Shown here piece by piece: positions 54,998 to 64,000 of a stretch of 64,000 nt of DNA (positions are counted from its first letter, which is position 1; each line of letters starts with the position of its first letter). The notes beneath the pieces are model-generated. The model saw nothing but the letters and a program-made list of their open reading frames with translations, had not been told where the DNA came from and made no database searches. Source of the DNA: DATARH01 sp963734125 (GTDB taxonomy: Bacteria; Pseudomonadota; Alphaproteobacteria; ATCC43930; CGMCC-115725). A program made the position numbers and the translations under genes. The stretch lies in the NCBI GenBank assembly GCA_963734125.1, contig CAVTGB010000055.1:4760-68759 (forward strand). Reading direction: 5' to 3'.

Positions 54998-55161
54998 ATA
55001 GCCGGGCACCCAGCCCTGCCGAAGCGGCGGGGACGTCCTCGGCGGGAACCATCGCCACAAGGGTAAGAGGCCAACAGAAGGAATCTGGCTGGCCGCCATT
55101 CTACTTGGCGTTTTAAATCTGAGAATGTGCTTTACCGAACCAAAATCCCTTATCCGGCTGA

Positions 55162-55933
55162 TCAGCCGCGGCCGGGGTAGCTGACCGCCATCCCGGCGCG
55201 GACGTCCTGCTGGATGCCGTATTGCGGGAACGGGTAGCGCAGCCCGTTCTTCGACAGGGCCTCCATCCCGGCGATCGCTTTCGGCAGGTATTCGGGCGGC
55301 AGCGCCATCAGCATCTCGTCGTCGAGGACGCCACCATAGCGGCGCTCGGCAAAGCACGGGATCGAGAGGCTCGGATCACGCGTTTTCAACGCGCGGCCCC
55401 ACGAATCGGCGCAGGCCGAACTCGCCGACGATGCTCCAGTCGAAGCGCTTGTAGCCGGCCCATTGCAGCCCGTTGATGAAATAGATCATCGCGCCCGGCG
55501 TCGCATAGAAGAGGGCGATGTCGGGCGGGTCGAGCCGGCCGCTCGATAAGGGCGAGAGGGCGAGCGCTTGGAAGCGGCCGTCGGGCACGCATTCCATTGC
55601 CGCCTGGTGGGCGGTGGCGTCCTCCTCGGTCGCGTACCAGACGCCGACCATGTGCTGGCCCGAGCGCCAGGCCGCATCCTTGGCGTTGCCGAGACCGACG
55701 ACCGCGCGGCATTGCGCGCCGACCAGGTCCTCGGCGGTGATCCCGATCGTCCAGCCGAGGCGCGAGGCCTGCCCCACCACCTGGTCGAGCGTGTGCACCG
55801 ATTTCGGGCGGCGGATGCGCGGGATCGCCTCCATCTCGGCGCGCTCCTCGTAGAGTTTCATGCCGAAGACAAATGAGCGCAGCTTGAGGAGGCGCTCGAG
55901 ATCATCGCTAAGCTTCTTCCAATCCTCGGTCAT
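55162..55933 (-). pseudogene. DUF169 family protein, frameshifted as sequenced
   Basis: About 256 residues when mended, start ATG 55933. KLSDDLERLLKLRSFVFGMKLYE, AQCRAVVGLGNAKD, DIALFYATPGAMIYFINGLQW and, after the break, CFAERRYGGVLDDEMLMALPP are DUF169 blocks. An extra A at 55419-55420 ends the first frame with FVGPRVENA; removing it gives SACADSWGRALKTRDPS and continues to 55162. The family's function is unknown; some members are linked to one-carbon or cobalamin metabolism, which cannot be checked here. Confidence 0.75.
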
Positions 55934-56033
55934 CGGCGCATCTCTCGGCTGGCTGTGGGGCTCGAGGGCCATTGTGTCGCCAAACCCCGCGACGCGCTAT
56001 GCTGGCATCCAACATCTCGAACCGGAGGACGAT

Positions 56034-56804
56034 ATGGCCGGAATTCTTGAGGGCAAGGTCGCGCTGGTGACCGGCGGCGGCGGCGGCATCGGCCGGGCTA
56101 CCGCGCTCGCCATGGTTCGCGAGGGGGCGAAGGTCGCGGTCGCCGATTTCGTCGCTGCGGCGGCGCGGGACACCGTGGCGCAGATCAACGCCGAGGGTGG
56201 GCAGGCGATCACGCTGACCGGCGATGTAACGACCGCCGAGGATGTCCGCGCGATGGTCCAGGACACGGTGACCGCCTACGGCCGGCTCGACTGCGCCTTC
56301 AACAATGCCGGGATCGCCGGCTTCCAGGTCAACGCCGCCGGGCAGAAGACCGCCGAATGGTCGGAGGAATCGTTCGACCGAATGATCGCGGTCAATCTGA
56401 AGGGCGTATGGCTCTGCATGAAGGAGGAAATCCCGTTGATGCTGAAAGCGGGCGGCGGCGCGATCGTCAACACCGCCTCGATCGCCGGCCTCATCGGGCT
56501 GCAGACCTCCTCGGCCTATGTCGCGGCCAAGCATGGCGTCATCGGCCTCACCAAGACCGCTGCCCTCGAATATGCCGAGGCGCATATCCGGGTCAACGCG
56601 GTCTGCCCCGGGTTTATCGAGACCCCGATGACCGAACCCACCCGAGCCTCGGCGCGCGGCCCGGCGATCATCGCCCAGATCCCATTCCGCCGGATGGGCC
56701 AGCCGGGCGAAATCGCCGAGATGGTGGTGTGGCTGTGCTCGGAGCGCGCCAGCTACGTCAGCGGCGCTGCCTATAATGTCGATGGCGGCTGGATGGCAGT
56801 GTAG
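56034..56804 (+). CDS. Short-chain dehydrogenase/reductase (FabG-like)
   Basis: 256 residues; GGAGGAC before ATG 56034. TGGGGGIGRATA binds NAD(P), FNNAGIAG follows, the catalytic Ser is in NTASIAGLIG and Tyr/Lys in YVAAKHG, and the C-terminus is YVSGAAYNVDGGW. Asp in AVADF after strand 2 favours NAD. It resembles SDRs named 3-oxoacyl-ACP reductase or glucose 1-dehydrogenase, but the substrate is unknown. Divergent from the DUF169 gene, 100 bases apart. Confidence 0.9.
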   Translation: MAGILEGKVALVTGGGGGIGRATALAMVREGAKVAVADFVAAAARDTVAQINAEGGQAITLTGDVTTAEDVRAMVQDTVTAYGRLDCAFNNAGIAGFQVNAAGQKTAEWSEESFDRMIAVNLKGVWLCMKEEIPLMLKAGGGAIVNTASIAGLIGLQTSSAYVAAKHGVIGLTKTAALEYAEAHIRVNAVCPGFIETPMTEPTRASARGPAIIAQIPFRRMGQPGEIAEMVVWLCSERASYVSGAAYNVDGGWMAV

Positions 56805-57015
56805 CTGGGCGCTCCCACTGCGACCTCGGTTTTATGGGCGCTGAAGCTCGACCGCAAAAGGCGGCCATTTTGCCGCTTCAAATTCGTGCGCGGACGCAGC
56901 ACTTTCCGATTGCAACCGCGGGAAAGGCTATTCAGCAATCCATGCCCGGCGCGCCGACCGCCGCGGGCGGACGTCGGTAGCATGCTTGTCATGAAAGTCG
57001 TTGGTAATGCTTGTC

Positions 57016-60000
57016 ATGAGCGAACACGAACGCACAGAAATATCCGGGTTTCGCGAGGAACTCGCCCAGCTTCGGCGTCTGCTGCGGCAATTCGCCCCGG
57101 GCCTCGGCGACGCTCCGGCAAATGGCGCAACGACGCCCGAATTGGCGCCGCTGGCGGCGCAAGAAGTCGCGGTTATCGTTGCGGGTCCGCAGGCGGTCGC
57201 CAATGACGCCGCGGTCCACGCGGCCGAGCGGCCGAGCGCCGGCGAAAACCCCGACGATCCCGTTGCGCTGCGCGCGCTCATCCTCATGCAACGCGAGGAG
57301 ATCGCCGGTCTCACGCTCCAGCGCGACGAGCGGCTCGCCGAGAGCGCTCGGTTGAAGTCCCTGGCCGGGCGCCTGCGGTCGTTTTTGGCCGAGAACGAGG
57401 CGACCGGCGATGCGGCGCAAAGCAATGCCGACCTGGCACGGGACGCGCTGAACCGGGCCCGGGAGCTCATAACCAGGCACCCCGACCGGGTAGGACTCGA
57501 GGCCGAGCTGGCTGAGCAGCCCCAAGACAGCGAACCGCAAGCGGCGCCAACCCCCGCCTGGCCGGACGAGGTCCTTGAGGCCCCTTCGGAATCGTTTGGC
57601 GGCGGCCTCACGTCCGGCTGGGCGAACGGCTGTGTCCTGCCGAAAGACGGCGACGACTTGCCGGGCGACGTGGCGATGCTGCGCGCAATTCTGTTTGCCC
57701 AGCGCTGGGACATTGCCGGCCTCAGCCGGCAGTGCGACGACGGCGCCGACGAGACCGCCCGGCTGAGGGCCGAGATCGACGAACTGCGCAACCGCGCCGG
57801 CAAGGCCGAGGTCGCCCGCAGTGCCGGGCTGGCGGCGGCCGATCGGGCCGACAAGGCGCTCAACCGAGCGCTGCGAGCGATGACCCGGCACTCCGACCGC
57901 ATCAGCCTCGCAGCGGAGCTGATCCTCGCGCTCAAGGTGTTTGACGTCGAATGGTATGCGCTCCAGGTGCCGGAGATGGCGGAGGCGGCGCCGGTGGAGC
58001 GGGCCCGGCATTTTCTCGAAACCGGGGAGGCGGCCGGTTTACAGCCACACCCGCTGTTCGATCCTGCATATTACAGCGGGCACTCGCGCGCCCCACGCCC
58101 CGCCGGAAGTCTACTCACCGATTACCTGACACAGGGTTGGCGGCGGGGAGCCGCTCCGCATCCGCTGTTCGACCCGCGGCATTATCGGCGCGTTTGCTTC
58201 GGCGATGCACCGGTTAACATCAATCCGCTGCTGCATTTCGTCGCGGTCGGCGTCGCCGACCACCGCTCGCCGCATCCGCTGTTCGACATTGCTTTTCTGC
58301 GGCGACGCCATCCTGATCTTTTTGAAAACGAGGCCGACCCGATCGCGTTTTTCCTGGGCGATGCGCGGTGCCATGACTTATCGCCGTCGATCTATTTCGA
58401 CGCCGATTTTTACCTCGCGCGGTATCCCGACGTGCGCGAGGAGAACTACAGTCCGTTCCTGCATTTTCTCTTTTACGGCGCTCAGGAAGGCAGAGATCCT
58501 CATCCATTGTTCAGTACGCTATACTACACCCGGCAGATGCCGGGATGGGTGGAACGCAGCCCCGACCCCCTGTCGGACTTCATTTGCTTCGGGGTCAACG
58601 AGGGCATCCGCCCGCATCCGCTTTTCGACCCGGTTTTTTACCGCGACCGACACCCGGATATCCGCAAGGCCGGGATCAATCCGCTCGGGCATTATATCGA
58701 GTTCGGAGGCGTCTCCGAGAAGAGAGCACCGCATCTGCTGTTTGACCCGAATTACTATATCGGCCGCGGCGGGCGCCAACTCGATACTCGGCAAACGTTG
58801 CTCGAGTCTTTTCTGGCGACACCGGTCGGCGAGCTGGTCGACCCGCATCCGCTGTTCGACTGCAAGCACTACCTGTCGCAATGGGTCGACCGCGGAACCT
58901 CGCCGCTACCCAATCCACTGTTGCACTACCTGAGTGTCGGTGGGGCCACAAAACTGGATCCGCATCCGCTTTTTTCACAGGAATATTATCTCAAGCAGTT
59001 CCCGGAGCTGGCCGACAGCACTATGTCGTTGCTTGAACACTACTGTGTCACCGGGTTCAAGCAAAAGGCCTCGCCGCATCCGTGGTTTGACCCACACTAC
59101 GCCGACGAACAAGAGCCAGACCATTTACGGTTTGAGATCAATCCGCTGCGTCACTATGTCGAACATTTTTCAACATTGCGGATGGACCCCAACCATTGGT
59201 TCGACACCGTATCGTTCAAAATTTCAGAGCAGAGTGCAGATCCGAAAGCCTGCAACCCTCTAACTGCATTTCTACTAACGGGCCGCGAACCGCCGCGCGC
59301 GAGCGATGGGGCTCCTTCGGATCACGCCGCGCCCGAAAACCTGCAAGGAATTGACCCGGCGGTACCGTCTTATGAGGGAATGATTGAAACATTGGAGAGC
59401 GGAAGAACCCTGCCGAAGACTGGCAACGCCCTCTCCGCCTCAACGATTGGCGTAGGCAGTGACGTGATCGCGGGAGAAACAGGGCGGCGCTTCCTGCGCG
59501 AGCACCCGCTCTGGTTGACTGGGACGTTGCCGACCACGCGAGGCATTGCGCTCTATGCAATTCACGCTGCAAGCGGGAGGCTTTCCGAGAATCACCGGGC
59601 GATGTTGGGTGCCCTGCGCGCCGCGGGCTACGCGACTGTCGTGATCAACAGCACTCTTGCCGGCGCGGCGCGGATGGTCCAGGAGGTGAGCAGTGTCGCT
59701 GACATGACCGTGCTGCGTCCGAGCGATGGCCGTGACTTCGCATCCTGGCTTTCTTTCTTGATCCTACGGTTTTCGGATATCTTGGCGTATGATCATTGTC
59801 TTCTGGTCAACGATAGCCTCATTGGCCCGATCGCCGATATGGGTCCGGTCTGGCATGCATTTGACAAAAGCCCGGCGGATGTCTGGGGCCTAACGGAGAG
59901 CTGCGAGCAAAGGTCTCATATCCAGTCGTCATTTCTGATACTGCGCCGGCCTGCGTTGGCCAGCCGCGCATTCGTACGCTTTCTTTCGACCTACCAGTTT

Positions 60001-60561
60001 CCCGATGTCCGATACGAGGTTGTGCGTCAGGGAGAACTCGGGCTGGCAACTGCTCTGGACATCGAGCACATTCGGTGGGGTACGATGGCCGGCTATAGGG
60101 AGGTCGCTAGTGCTTGGCTGGCAACGCTGGCGGACAGGGAACGCTGGTGCGATCACTTCGGTACTGGAGAGGCTGACATAAGCGCAGCTGCTCTAGTCCC
60201 AGAAGGCGTCCACGCTACATTTGGCAGTTATGCCCGACGCTGGATCCGCGAACTCGCACGTACAATCCACCGCGGCGATCCACAAAACCCACAGCACGTT
60301 TTTTGGGATACGTTGTGCAGCCGCTTCGGCTATCCGTTCATCAAAAAGGCCCTCGTCACCAACAACCCGTTCCACGTTCCTTCTGTCGTCACGATGCCCC
60401 GAGGCCTCGCGCCCGATCACAGGCAATTTGCACTCGATCTCATCGACGATGCTGTGGGGAGCAGGGCTGGTTTGCCGTTGTCGCTGTTCCGAATCAGCCA
60501 CGAGGTCGTCCGGATGTGGCGGGGTATAGACTACGGTTGCAACGAAAAGGACAGCCCATGA
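57016..60561 (+). CDS. Giant repeat protein with duplicated coiled-coil and C-terminal RgpF (rhamnan synthesis F) domain
   Basis: 1181 residues from ATG 57016. Three parts. (1) An N-terminal helical region holding an internal duplication: about 80-166 and 216-303 share the pattern LRA.L..Q...IAGL...D...E.ARL and end ALNRA...TRH.DR..L.AEL. (2) About twelve ~38-residue repeats from 308 to 762, each opening PHPLFDxxYY and closing NPLxHYxxxGxxEGR-like. (3) About 840-1170, an RgpF-type domain: RGIALYAIHAASG, VLRPSDGRDFASWLSFL, LLVNDSLIGPI, SFLILRRPAL. RgpF-like proteins are linked to glycan chain assembly and probably act as glycosyltransferases. It has no signal peptide or membrane segment. ATGA overlap with the next gene starts a tight operon. 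A 13-bp direct repeat lies at its start. Confidence 0.82.
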   Translation: MSEHERTEISGFREELAQLRRLLRQFAPGLGDAPANGATTPELAPLAAQEVAVIVAGPQAVANDAAVHAAERPSAGENPDDPVALRALILMQREEIAGLTLQRDERLAESARLKSLAGRLRSFLAENEATGDAAQSNADLARDALNRARELITRHPDRVGLEAELAEQPQDSEPQAAPTPAWPDEVLEAPSESFGGGLTSGWANGCVLPKDGDDLPGDVAMLRAILFAQRWDIAGLSRQCDDGADETARLRAEIDELRNRAGKAEVARSAGLAAADRADKALNRALRAMTRHSDRISLAAELILALKVFDVEWYALQVPEMAEAAPVERARHFLETGEAAGLQPHPLFDPAYYSGHSRAPRPAGSLLTDYLTQGWRRGAAPHPLFDPRHYRRVCFGDAPVNINPLLHFVAVGVADHRSPHPLFDIAFLRRRHPDLFENEADPIAFFLGDARCHDLSPSIYFDADFYLARYPDVREENYSPFLHFLFYGAQEGRDPHPLFSTLYYTRQMPGWVERSPDPLSDFICFGVNEGIRPHPLFDPVFYRDRHPDIRKAGINPLGHYIEFGGVSEKRAPHLLFDPNYYIGRGGRQLDTRQTLLESFLATPVGELVDPHPLFDCKHYLSQWVDRGTSPLPNPLLHYLSVGGATKLDPHPLFSQEYYLKQFPELADSTMSLLEHYCVTGFKQKASPHPWFDPHYADEQEPDHLRFEINPLRHYVEHFSTLRMDPNHWFDTVSFKISEQSADPKACNPLTAFLLTGREPPRASDGAPSDHAAPENLQGIDPAVPSYEGMIETLESGRTLPKTGNALSASTIGVGSDVIAGETGRRFLREHPLWLTGTLPTTRGIALYAIHAASGRLSENHRAMLGALRAAGYATVVINSTLAGAARMVQEVSSVADMTVLRPSDGRDFASWLSFLILRFSDILAYDHCLLVNDSLIGPIADMGPVWHAFDKSPADVWGLTESCEQRSHIQSSFLILRRPALASRAFVRFLSTYQFPDVRYEVVRQGELGLATALDIEHIRWGTMAGYREVASAWLATLADRERWCDHFGTGEADISAAALVPEGVHATFGSYARRWIRELARTIHRGDPQNPQHVFWDTLCSRFGYPFIKKALVTNNPFHVPSVVTMPRGLAPDHRQFALDLIDDAVGSRAGLPLSLFRISHEVVRMWRGIDYGCNEKDSP

Positions 60562-61496
60562 GCCTTGCCCATGCCACGCCCGCCGACGCGTGGGCCCGCC
60601 CGTATCATCAGGAAAAAATTGCGGTATTCCAGAACGTCTACGCCGACGGCCAGGACGATTTGCTAGAAGAGGGCTTTATTCCCCACGATGGTCGCAGAAA
60701 CGCCAATACGCATTATCGCGAAGTCGGATTGTTCATGCGGTTGTACCACTCGGGAATGTATAAGACGGCAGAATATGTCGGCATCGTTTCGCCGAAATTT
60801 GGGGAAAAAGCAAATATCAGCGGCAAGGACTTTATCCGCTTCATAGAGTGCAATCCTGGTTACGATGTTTACTTCATCAACCCATTTCCGTGCAACGCAT
60901 ACTATTCATTCAACGTTTGGCATCATGGCGAACTTTGCCATGATGGACTCATCGCAATCGCGCAAGAATTATTTGATCAAGCGGAGGTAAGGCTCGATCT
61001 CGCTTCCCTGGGTCGAAATTCCCACTCAACGCTTCTTTACTGCAATTACTGGGTGGGTAATGAACGATTTTGGCATCGTTTCATGAAATTGATTCTGCCG
61101 CTTGTCGGCGCGATTGAGAAGCTGCCTTCCGGCGCCCGCAACCGGCTGTTCAGCCTGGACCCGGAATACCCCGACCCCGTCCCGATCCTGCCCTTTATCT
61201 TCGAGAGGCTCTTCTCTACATTGCTCCTCTGCGATAAATCGATTTGTGGTCTTGCCTATCCGCATACGAGGGAGTCGATGATCCGCTCGGCCGAAGGCAA
61301 TCTGGATGAGCCGATCCTGGTACGCTCCTTCATCGATGCGATCGATGACATCGATATGAGAGGTGAATACAATCAGCGAGACATGCTGGTCTTTGAGGCC
61401 GTGGCGCGATTGAAACGTTTGCTGGTCCAGGATCGTATTGGTTTAGTGTCAGTTGAGCCCCGCCCAGTGAATTCTGCCGCCGGAGCCTCAATATGA
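60558..61496 (+). CDS. Uncharacterised protein in the polysaccharide operon
   Basis: 312 residues; ATG 60558 overlaps the preceding stop. It opens with PYHQEKIAVFQNVYADGQDD and has FMRLYHSG, YVGIVSPKFGEK, NPGYDVYFINPFPCNAYYSF and NVWHHGELCHDGL, a run of conserved-looking aromatic, His and Cys residues suggestive of an enzyme. No membrane helix, no known motif. A globular cytoplasmic enzyme, perhaps a glycosyltransferase of an undefined family, is a guess from its place between an RgpF protein and a methyltransferase. It ends in an ATGA overlap with the methyltransferase gene. Confidence 0.75.
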   Translation: MSLAHATPADAWARPYHQEKIAVFQNVYADGQDDLLEEGFIPHDGRRNANTHYREVGLFMRLYHSGMYKTAEYVGIVSPKFGEKANISGKDFIRFIECNPGYDVYFINPFPCNAYYSFNVWHHGELCHDGLIAIAQELFDQAEVRLDLASLGRNSHSTLLYCNYWVGNERFWHRFMKLILPLVGAIEKLPSGARNRLFSLDPEYPDPVPILPFIFERLFSTLLLCDKSICGLAYPHTRESMIRSAEGNLDEPILVRSFIDAIDDIDMRGEYNQRDMLVFEAVARLKRLLVQDRIGLVSVEPRPVNSAAGASI

Positions 61497-62596
61497 TTTC
61501 AAGAAAGCAAGATGTCTTCGAGGTTGCAACACGGGAAAACTTCTACGTGCGCGGCTATCTCCGCGCGAGCCCGGACCTCCAGAAGGCGTTCGGTGACAAC
61601 GAAGAAGCTGCAGCACGTCATTTGGAGGAACACGGTCTCCAAGAAGGCCGCAAACAAGTCACACGAGCATTCCTGGAGAATCGGCCTGACAGGACGAAGT
61701 TTCTGCGTTTTGAGAAAGCACTCCCGCAACTTCGTTGCGAGGGATTCCCGGTAAATCTTGCGACCTCGCTGCACCAGCTTTCGGAGTATGCAGAGGAACC
61801 ATCGAACGAAATGCCAGCCATGTGGACGGCCGAGCTGGAGAATCACCCGGATAATCTCTACGCCGATATTGGAGCAGGGCTGCGCCGAGTTGTCTGGGCG
61901 AACTGCGCATATGTCGAAATTTATCCATCTCTGACGGCTGATATTTTGATCGACGCCGACTGTCGCCTGCCGTTCGGCACGGCAAGTTTAGATGGCATCG
62001 GTTGCTTTGCTGTCCTTGAGCATGTGAAGCAGCCTTGGAAACTGGCGAGCGAGTTCGGTCGTGTGGTGAAGCCCGGTGGAAAAATTTTTATCGACTGGCC
62101 GTTCCTCCAACCAATGCACGGCTATCCGCATAATTATTATAATGCGACTCGGGAAGGTCTCCGAGCGATCTTCGCTGATGATTTTCAGATTGACGTGCTC
62201 CGTACGGAAGGTTGGCAGGGTCCAGACTTTACATTCTACCTGCTCTTGAGGGAGTTAGTCACCGGAATCAAGAGCGAGACCGTGCGATCACAGCTGTTGA
62301 GCATGACGGTAGGTGAACTGCTGCAACATGTGCCGCCAGATGATACCTGGCAGACGATCTTGGGTTCGCTCGACGATACCGGAATATCGATCCTGAGCAG
62401 CGGCAATTTTCTCGCCGGCACGAGGCTCCATTTCTCGGCGCACCAGCGTGACTCTGAGGGGCTGGCCAGCCCCGCGCGGGTCGCGCCATCCCCCGCAACC
62501 GGTCGCACAATCTGCGCGGCTGCGGCACCGCCGTGCGCTCATGAAATCGTAAAGCCACAAAATGACCCGCGTAACGCCAACCGACGCGGCGAATGA
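61493..62596 (+). CDS. SAM-dependent methyltransferase with N-terminal repeat unit
   Basis: 367 residues. Residues about 14-53 (FYVRGYLRASPDLQKAF to HLEEHGLQEGRKQ) match the ~38-residue unit repeated in the protein two genes upstream. Then a class I methyltransferase domain: YADIGAG (motif I), LPFGTASLDGIGCFAVLEHV and GRVVKPGGKIFIDWPF. It probably methylates a sugar or its carrier. The last 60 residues are Ala/Pro-rich. The gene overlaps the next by 35 bases. Confidence 0.85.
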   Translation: MISRKQDVFEVATRENFYVRGYLRASPDLQKAFGDNEEAAARHLEEHGLQEGRKQVTRAFLENRPDRTKFLRFEKALPQLRCEGFPVNLATSLHQLSEYAEEPSNEMPAMWTAELENHPDNLYADIGAGLRRVVWANCAYVEIYPSLTADILIDADCRLPFGTASLDGIGCFAVLEHVKQPWKLASEFGRVVKPGGKIFIDWPFLQPMHGYPHNYYNATREGLRAIFADDFQIDVLRTEGWQGPDFTFYLLLRELVTGIKSETVRSQLLSMTVGELLQHVPPDDTWQTILGSLDDTGISILSSGNFLAGTRLHFSAHQRDSEGLASPARVAPSPATGRTICAAAAPPCAHEIVKPQNDPRNANRRGE

Positions 62597-63745
62597 CGCC
62601 GGCGGGATTTCCCGGTCTGCCGCTATCGTCATCGTATTCGCGATTGCTTTGGTTGCCGTCGTGCTGCCGCATTCGCGGAGCGATGCCGCATCGGTCCCAA
62701 CCCGCTTTGGGATCGAGTATTTCCTGTGGCATTGCCTTGCGGCGACGCAGCCGAATTACGACGTCGGCCGATACGAGGCCGGGAAGATGGCGCTGGGCCC
62801 AGCGAACTTGTTCCACTGGTGGGGCAAACCGAAGGCAGGATATTATTGCCTGTCGCAGAACGATGCGCTGCTGCGCCAGCACGCGCAGGAGTTGGCGCAG
62901 GCCGGCGTCGATTTTATCTTCATCGACTTCTCCAATCACGACAGCCTCGCCTACGAATATGTGCATACGGAATACCTCGACCCGTTGGACCGCCTGCTGG
63001 CGGTGTGGTCACAGCTACCGAACGCACCGAAAGTCGTGCCGTTCGCCCAGGTGACGCCGACCGGCGATCTTTATGAGGCGCTGGCGCAGCGGCTGGAACA
63101 GCATCCGGAGCTCGAGTTCCGCTACGAAGGCAAGCCGCTGTTTCTGATCGTGTCCAATACCGGGGTTCCTGTTGATCCGCAGAAGCGCCAGGAGCTCGAC
63201 AAGCGCTTCACGACGAGGTTGATGTGGGATGATTTTTCGCCGCCGGGAACATGGATGTTCATCTCGCGCTGCCGGCGCGGCTTTCTCCGCTCGCGCGCGA
63301 CCGCCGACTGCCGGCAGCGCGTTGCCGTGTGGGCCGGAGAGGTCGAGCAGGTCAGCGTCGCCGCCGCCTTTCAGCGCGATTACATGAGCGATAAGGCAAG
63401 CGCGGTTCCCCGCTTCGGCGGGCGCACCTTTCTGAAGCAGATGGCGCGCCTCGACGAGCTGCCGCCGGTGCCGATTGTCACCATCCTCGGCTGGAACCAG
63501 TGGATGGCCCAGCGGCTGTGCGTCAAGGCCGATCTTGCCCCCGATCCGGCCTGCGCGCCGCAGAGCTCGCCGCTGGTCAACGGCAATCCCGTTTTCACCG
63601 ACGCGTTCGACCAGGAATACTCGAACGACTTCGAGCCGGGGGCGCTGCCGGCGATGCCTACTACCGCCTCCTGGCGTGCGAGGTGCAGCGACGCAAATCC
63701 GGCGACCGCACGCAGCGGTGTCCACTACCAGCGGCCGCGCAATAA
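62562..63745 (+). pseudogene. GH71/GH99-like glycoside hydrolase domain protein, frameshifted near 3' end
   Basis: About 394 residues when mended. A signal-anchor (about 17-42) places it outside the membrane. RFGIEYFLWHC, FHWWGKPKAGYY, AGVDFIFIDFSNHD, TILGWNQWMAQR and DQEYSNDFEP follow the order seen in GH71/GH99-type barrel proteins, with acidic residues in FIDFSNHD and QEYSNDFEP. One missing G in the run 63638-63642 breaks the frame; restoring it gives GDAYYRLLACEVQRRKSGD and a stop at 63745. As sequenced the first frame runs on to 63821. It may trim or cut an exported polysaccharide. Confidence 0.68.
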
Positions 63746-63757
63746 GCGGCGCGTAAC

Positions 63758-64000
63758 TCAGCCGCGCTCAAGCCATCTGACGATTTCGCAAATCTGCTCG
63801 ATCGGTGCCTTTAACTTATAGCCGCCGGCGAAATCGATTTCGGACGACGGCCGGACCCGCACGCGAATATAACGGTGGCCACTCCAATAGGCGATGCGAA
63901 GCCAGTCGTCGTAAGCCGGTTGGCTGCTGCAAATTTCGATAATCGCACTCCCAGCCGGTGCGAATGCCATGTTGGTCAATCCCGCACCGGTCGGTGCAAT
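63758..64000 (-). CDS. Glycosyltransferase family 61-like protein, C-terminal end (start outside window)
   Basis: The minus-strand frame is open to the window edge and ends at 63758. It reads IAPTGAGLTNMAFAPAGSAII, then EICSSQPAYDDWLRIAYWSG and ends LERG. The GxGLTNMxFxPxG..xxEI block is the well-conserved nucleotide-sugar site near the C-terminus of GT61 (DUF563) transferases. It would transfer a sugar, often xylose or similar, to a glycan. It is convergent with the GH-like gene. Confidence 0.75.
   Translation of the reverse strand: MAPTGAGLTNMAFAPAGSAIIEICSSQPAYDDWLRIAYWSGHRYIRVRVRPSSEIDFAGGYKLKAPIEQICEIVRWLERG

Larger units (their letters stand above)
54264..55161. other. 898-base stretch without a recognisable gene
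   Basis: Contains two diverged direct repeats (54321-54468 and 54849-54997) and an 11-bp inverted repeat between them. Several frames are open for 70-120 codons on both strands, but none has a ribosome site or a known family, and composition looks non-coding. Possibly relics of genes lost from the polysaccharide cluster. Confidence 0.6.

Overview
The window is high-GC bacterial chromosome. It most likely comes from an alphaproteobacterium of the Rhodospirillales/Acetobacteraceae type. This rests on the gene set rather than on an rRNA: a DivL-type tyrosine 'histidine kinase' beside ahcY, the tsaE-amgK-murU-addB-addA run, the lspA-DUF3035 pair, AddAB instead of RecBCD, and PEP-CTERM and GT61/RgpF-type polysaccharide genes. 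No rRNA, tRNA or CRISPR array was seen.

Layout. 1-330: end of a gene with a phage-tail-lysozyme-like domain. 0.4-20.5 kb: housekeeping block with ahcY (possible SahR-type operator), divL, a ferredoxin-NADP reductase, tsaE-amgK-murU, addB-addA, hemC, an SLC13-type permease, uvrD/pcrA, prmA and a DUF1127 gene. 20.8-39.9 kb: accessory metabolism with aminopeptidase P, a gamma-glutamyltransferase-like enzyme, a cupin, a two-subunit ThDP decarboxylase, a complete dipeptide-type ABC operon, an amidase, a GNAT, an enoyl-CoA hydratase, an SDR, a second ABC system of NMT1/SsuA type and a universal stress protein. 40-49 kb: hisI, a Rieske oxygenase, ribF, an adenylate cyclase with two repeated C-terminal domains, ileS, lspA and a DUF3035 lipoprotein. 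49-52 kb: sugar-acid aldolase genes. 52-64 kb: a lower-GC, patchy region with a transposase scrap, a PEP-CTERM protein, an EpsB-like sugar transferase, duplicated non-coding blocks, a DUF169 protein, an SDR, and a polysaccharide operon. That operon comprises a giant repeat/RgpF protein, an unknown protein, a methyltransferase carrying the same repeat, a GH-like protein and, on the opposite strand, a GT61 end.

Most unusual points. (1) The 57-62.6 kb operon encodes a 1181-residue protein with about twelve ~38-residue repeats, a duplicated coiled-coil and an RgpF domain, and the downstream methyltransferase begins with one more copy of the repeat. (2) ileS is preceded by a 17-codon, possibly leaderless ORF whose stop codon lies in the loop of a 10-bp terminator hairpin, a candidate attenuator. 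(3) A class III cyclase with tandem extracytoplasmic domains sits between ribF and ileS. (4) The histidine-kinase homologue has Tyr in place of the phospho-accepting His.

Caution. Nine genes contain eleven single-base frameshifts, including the essential ileS. Most are one-base insertions in or beside short G/C runs. The ileS case suggests uncorrected assembly indels rather than gene decay. These genes are listed over their full extent, with the shift sites given. 'Pseudogene' here means broken as sequenced.
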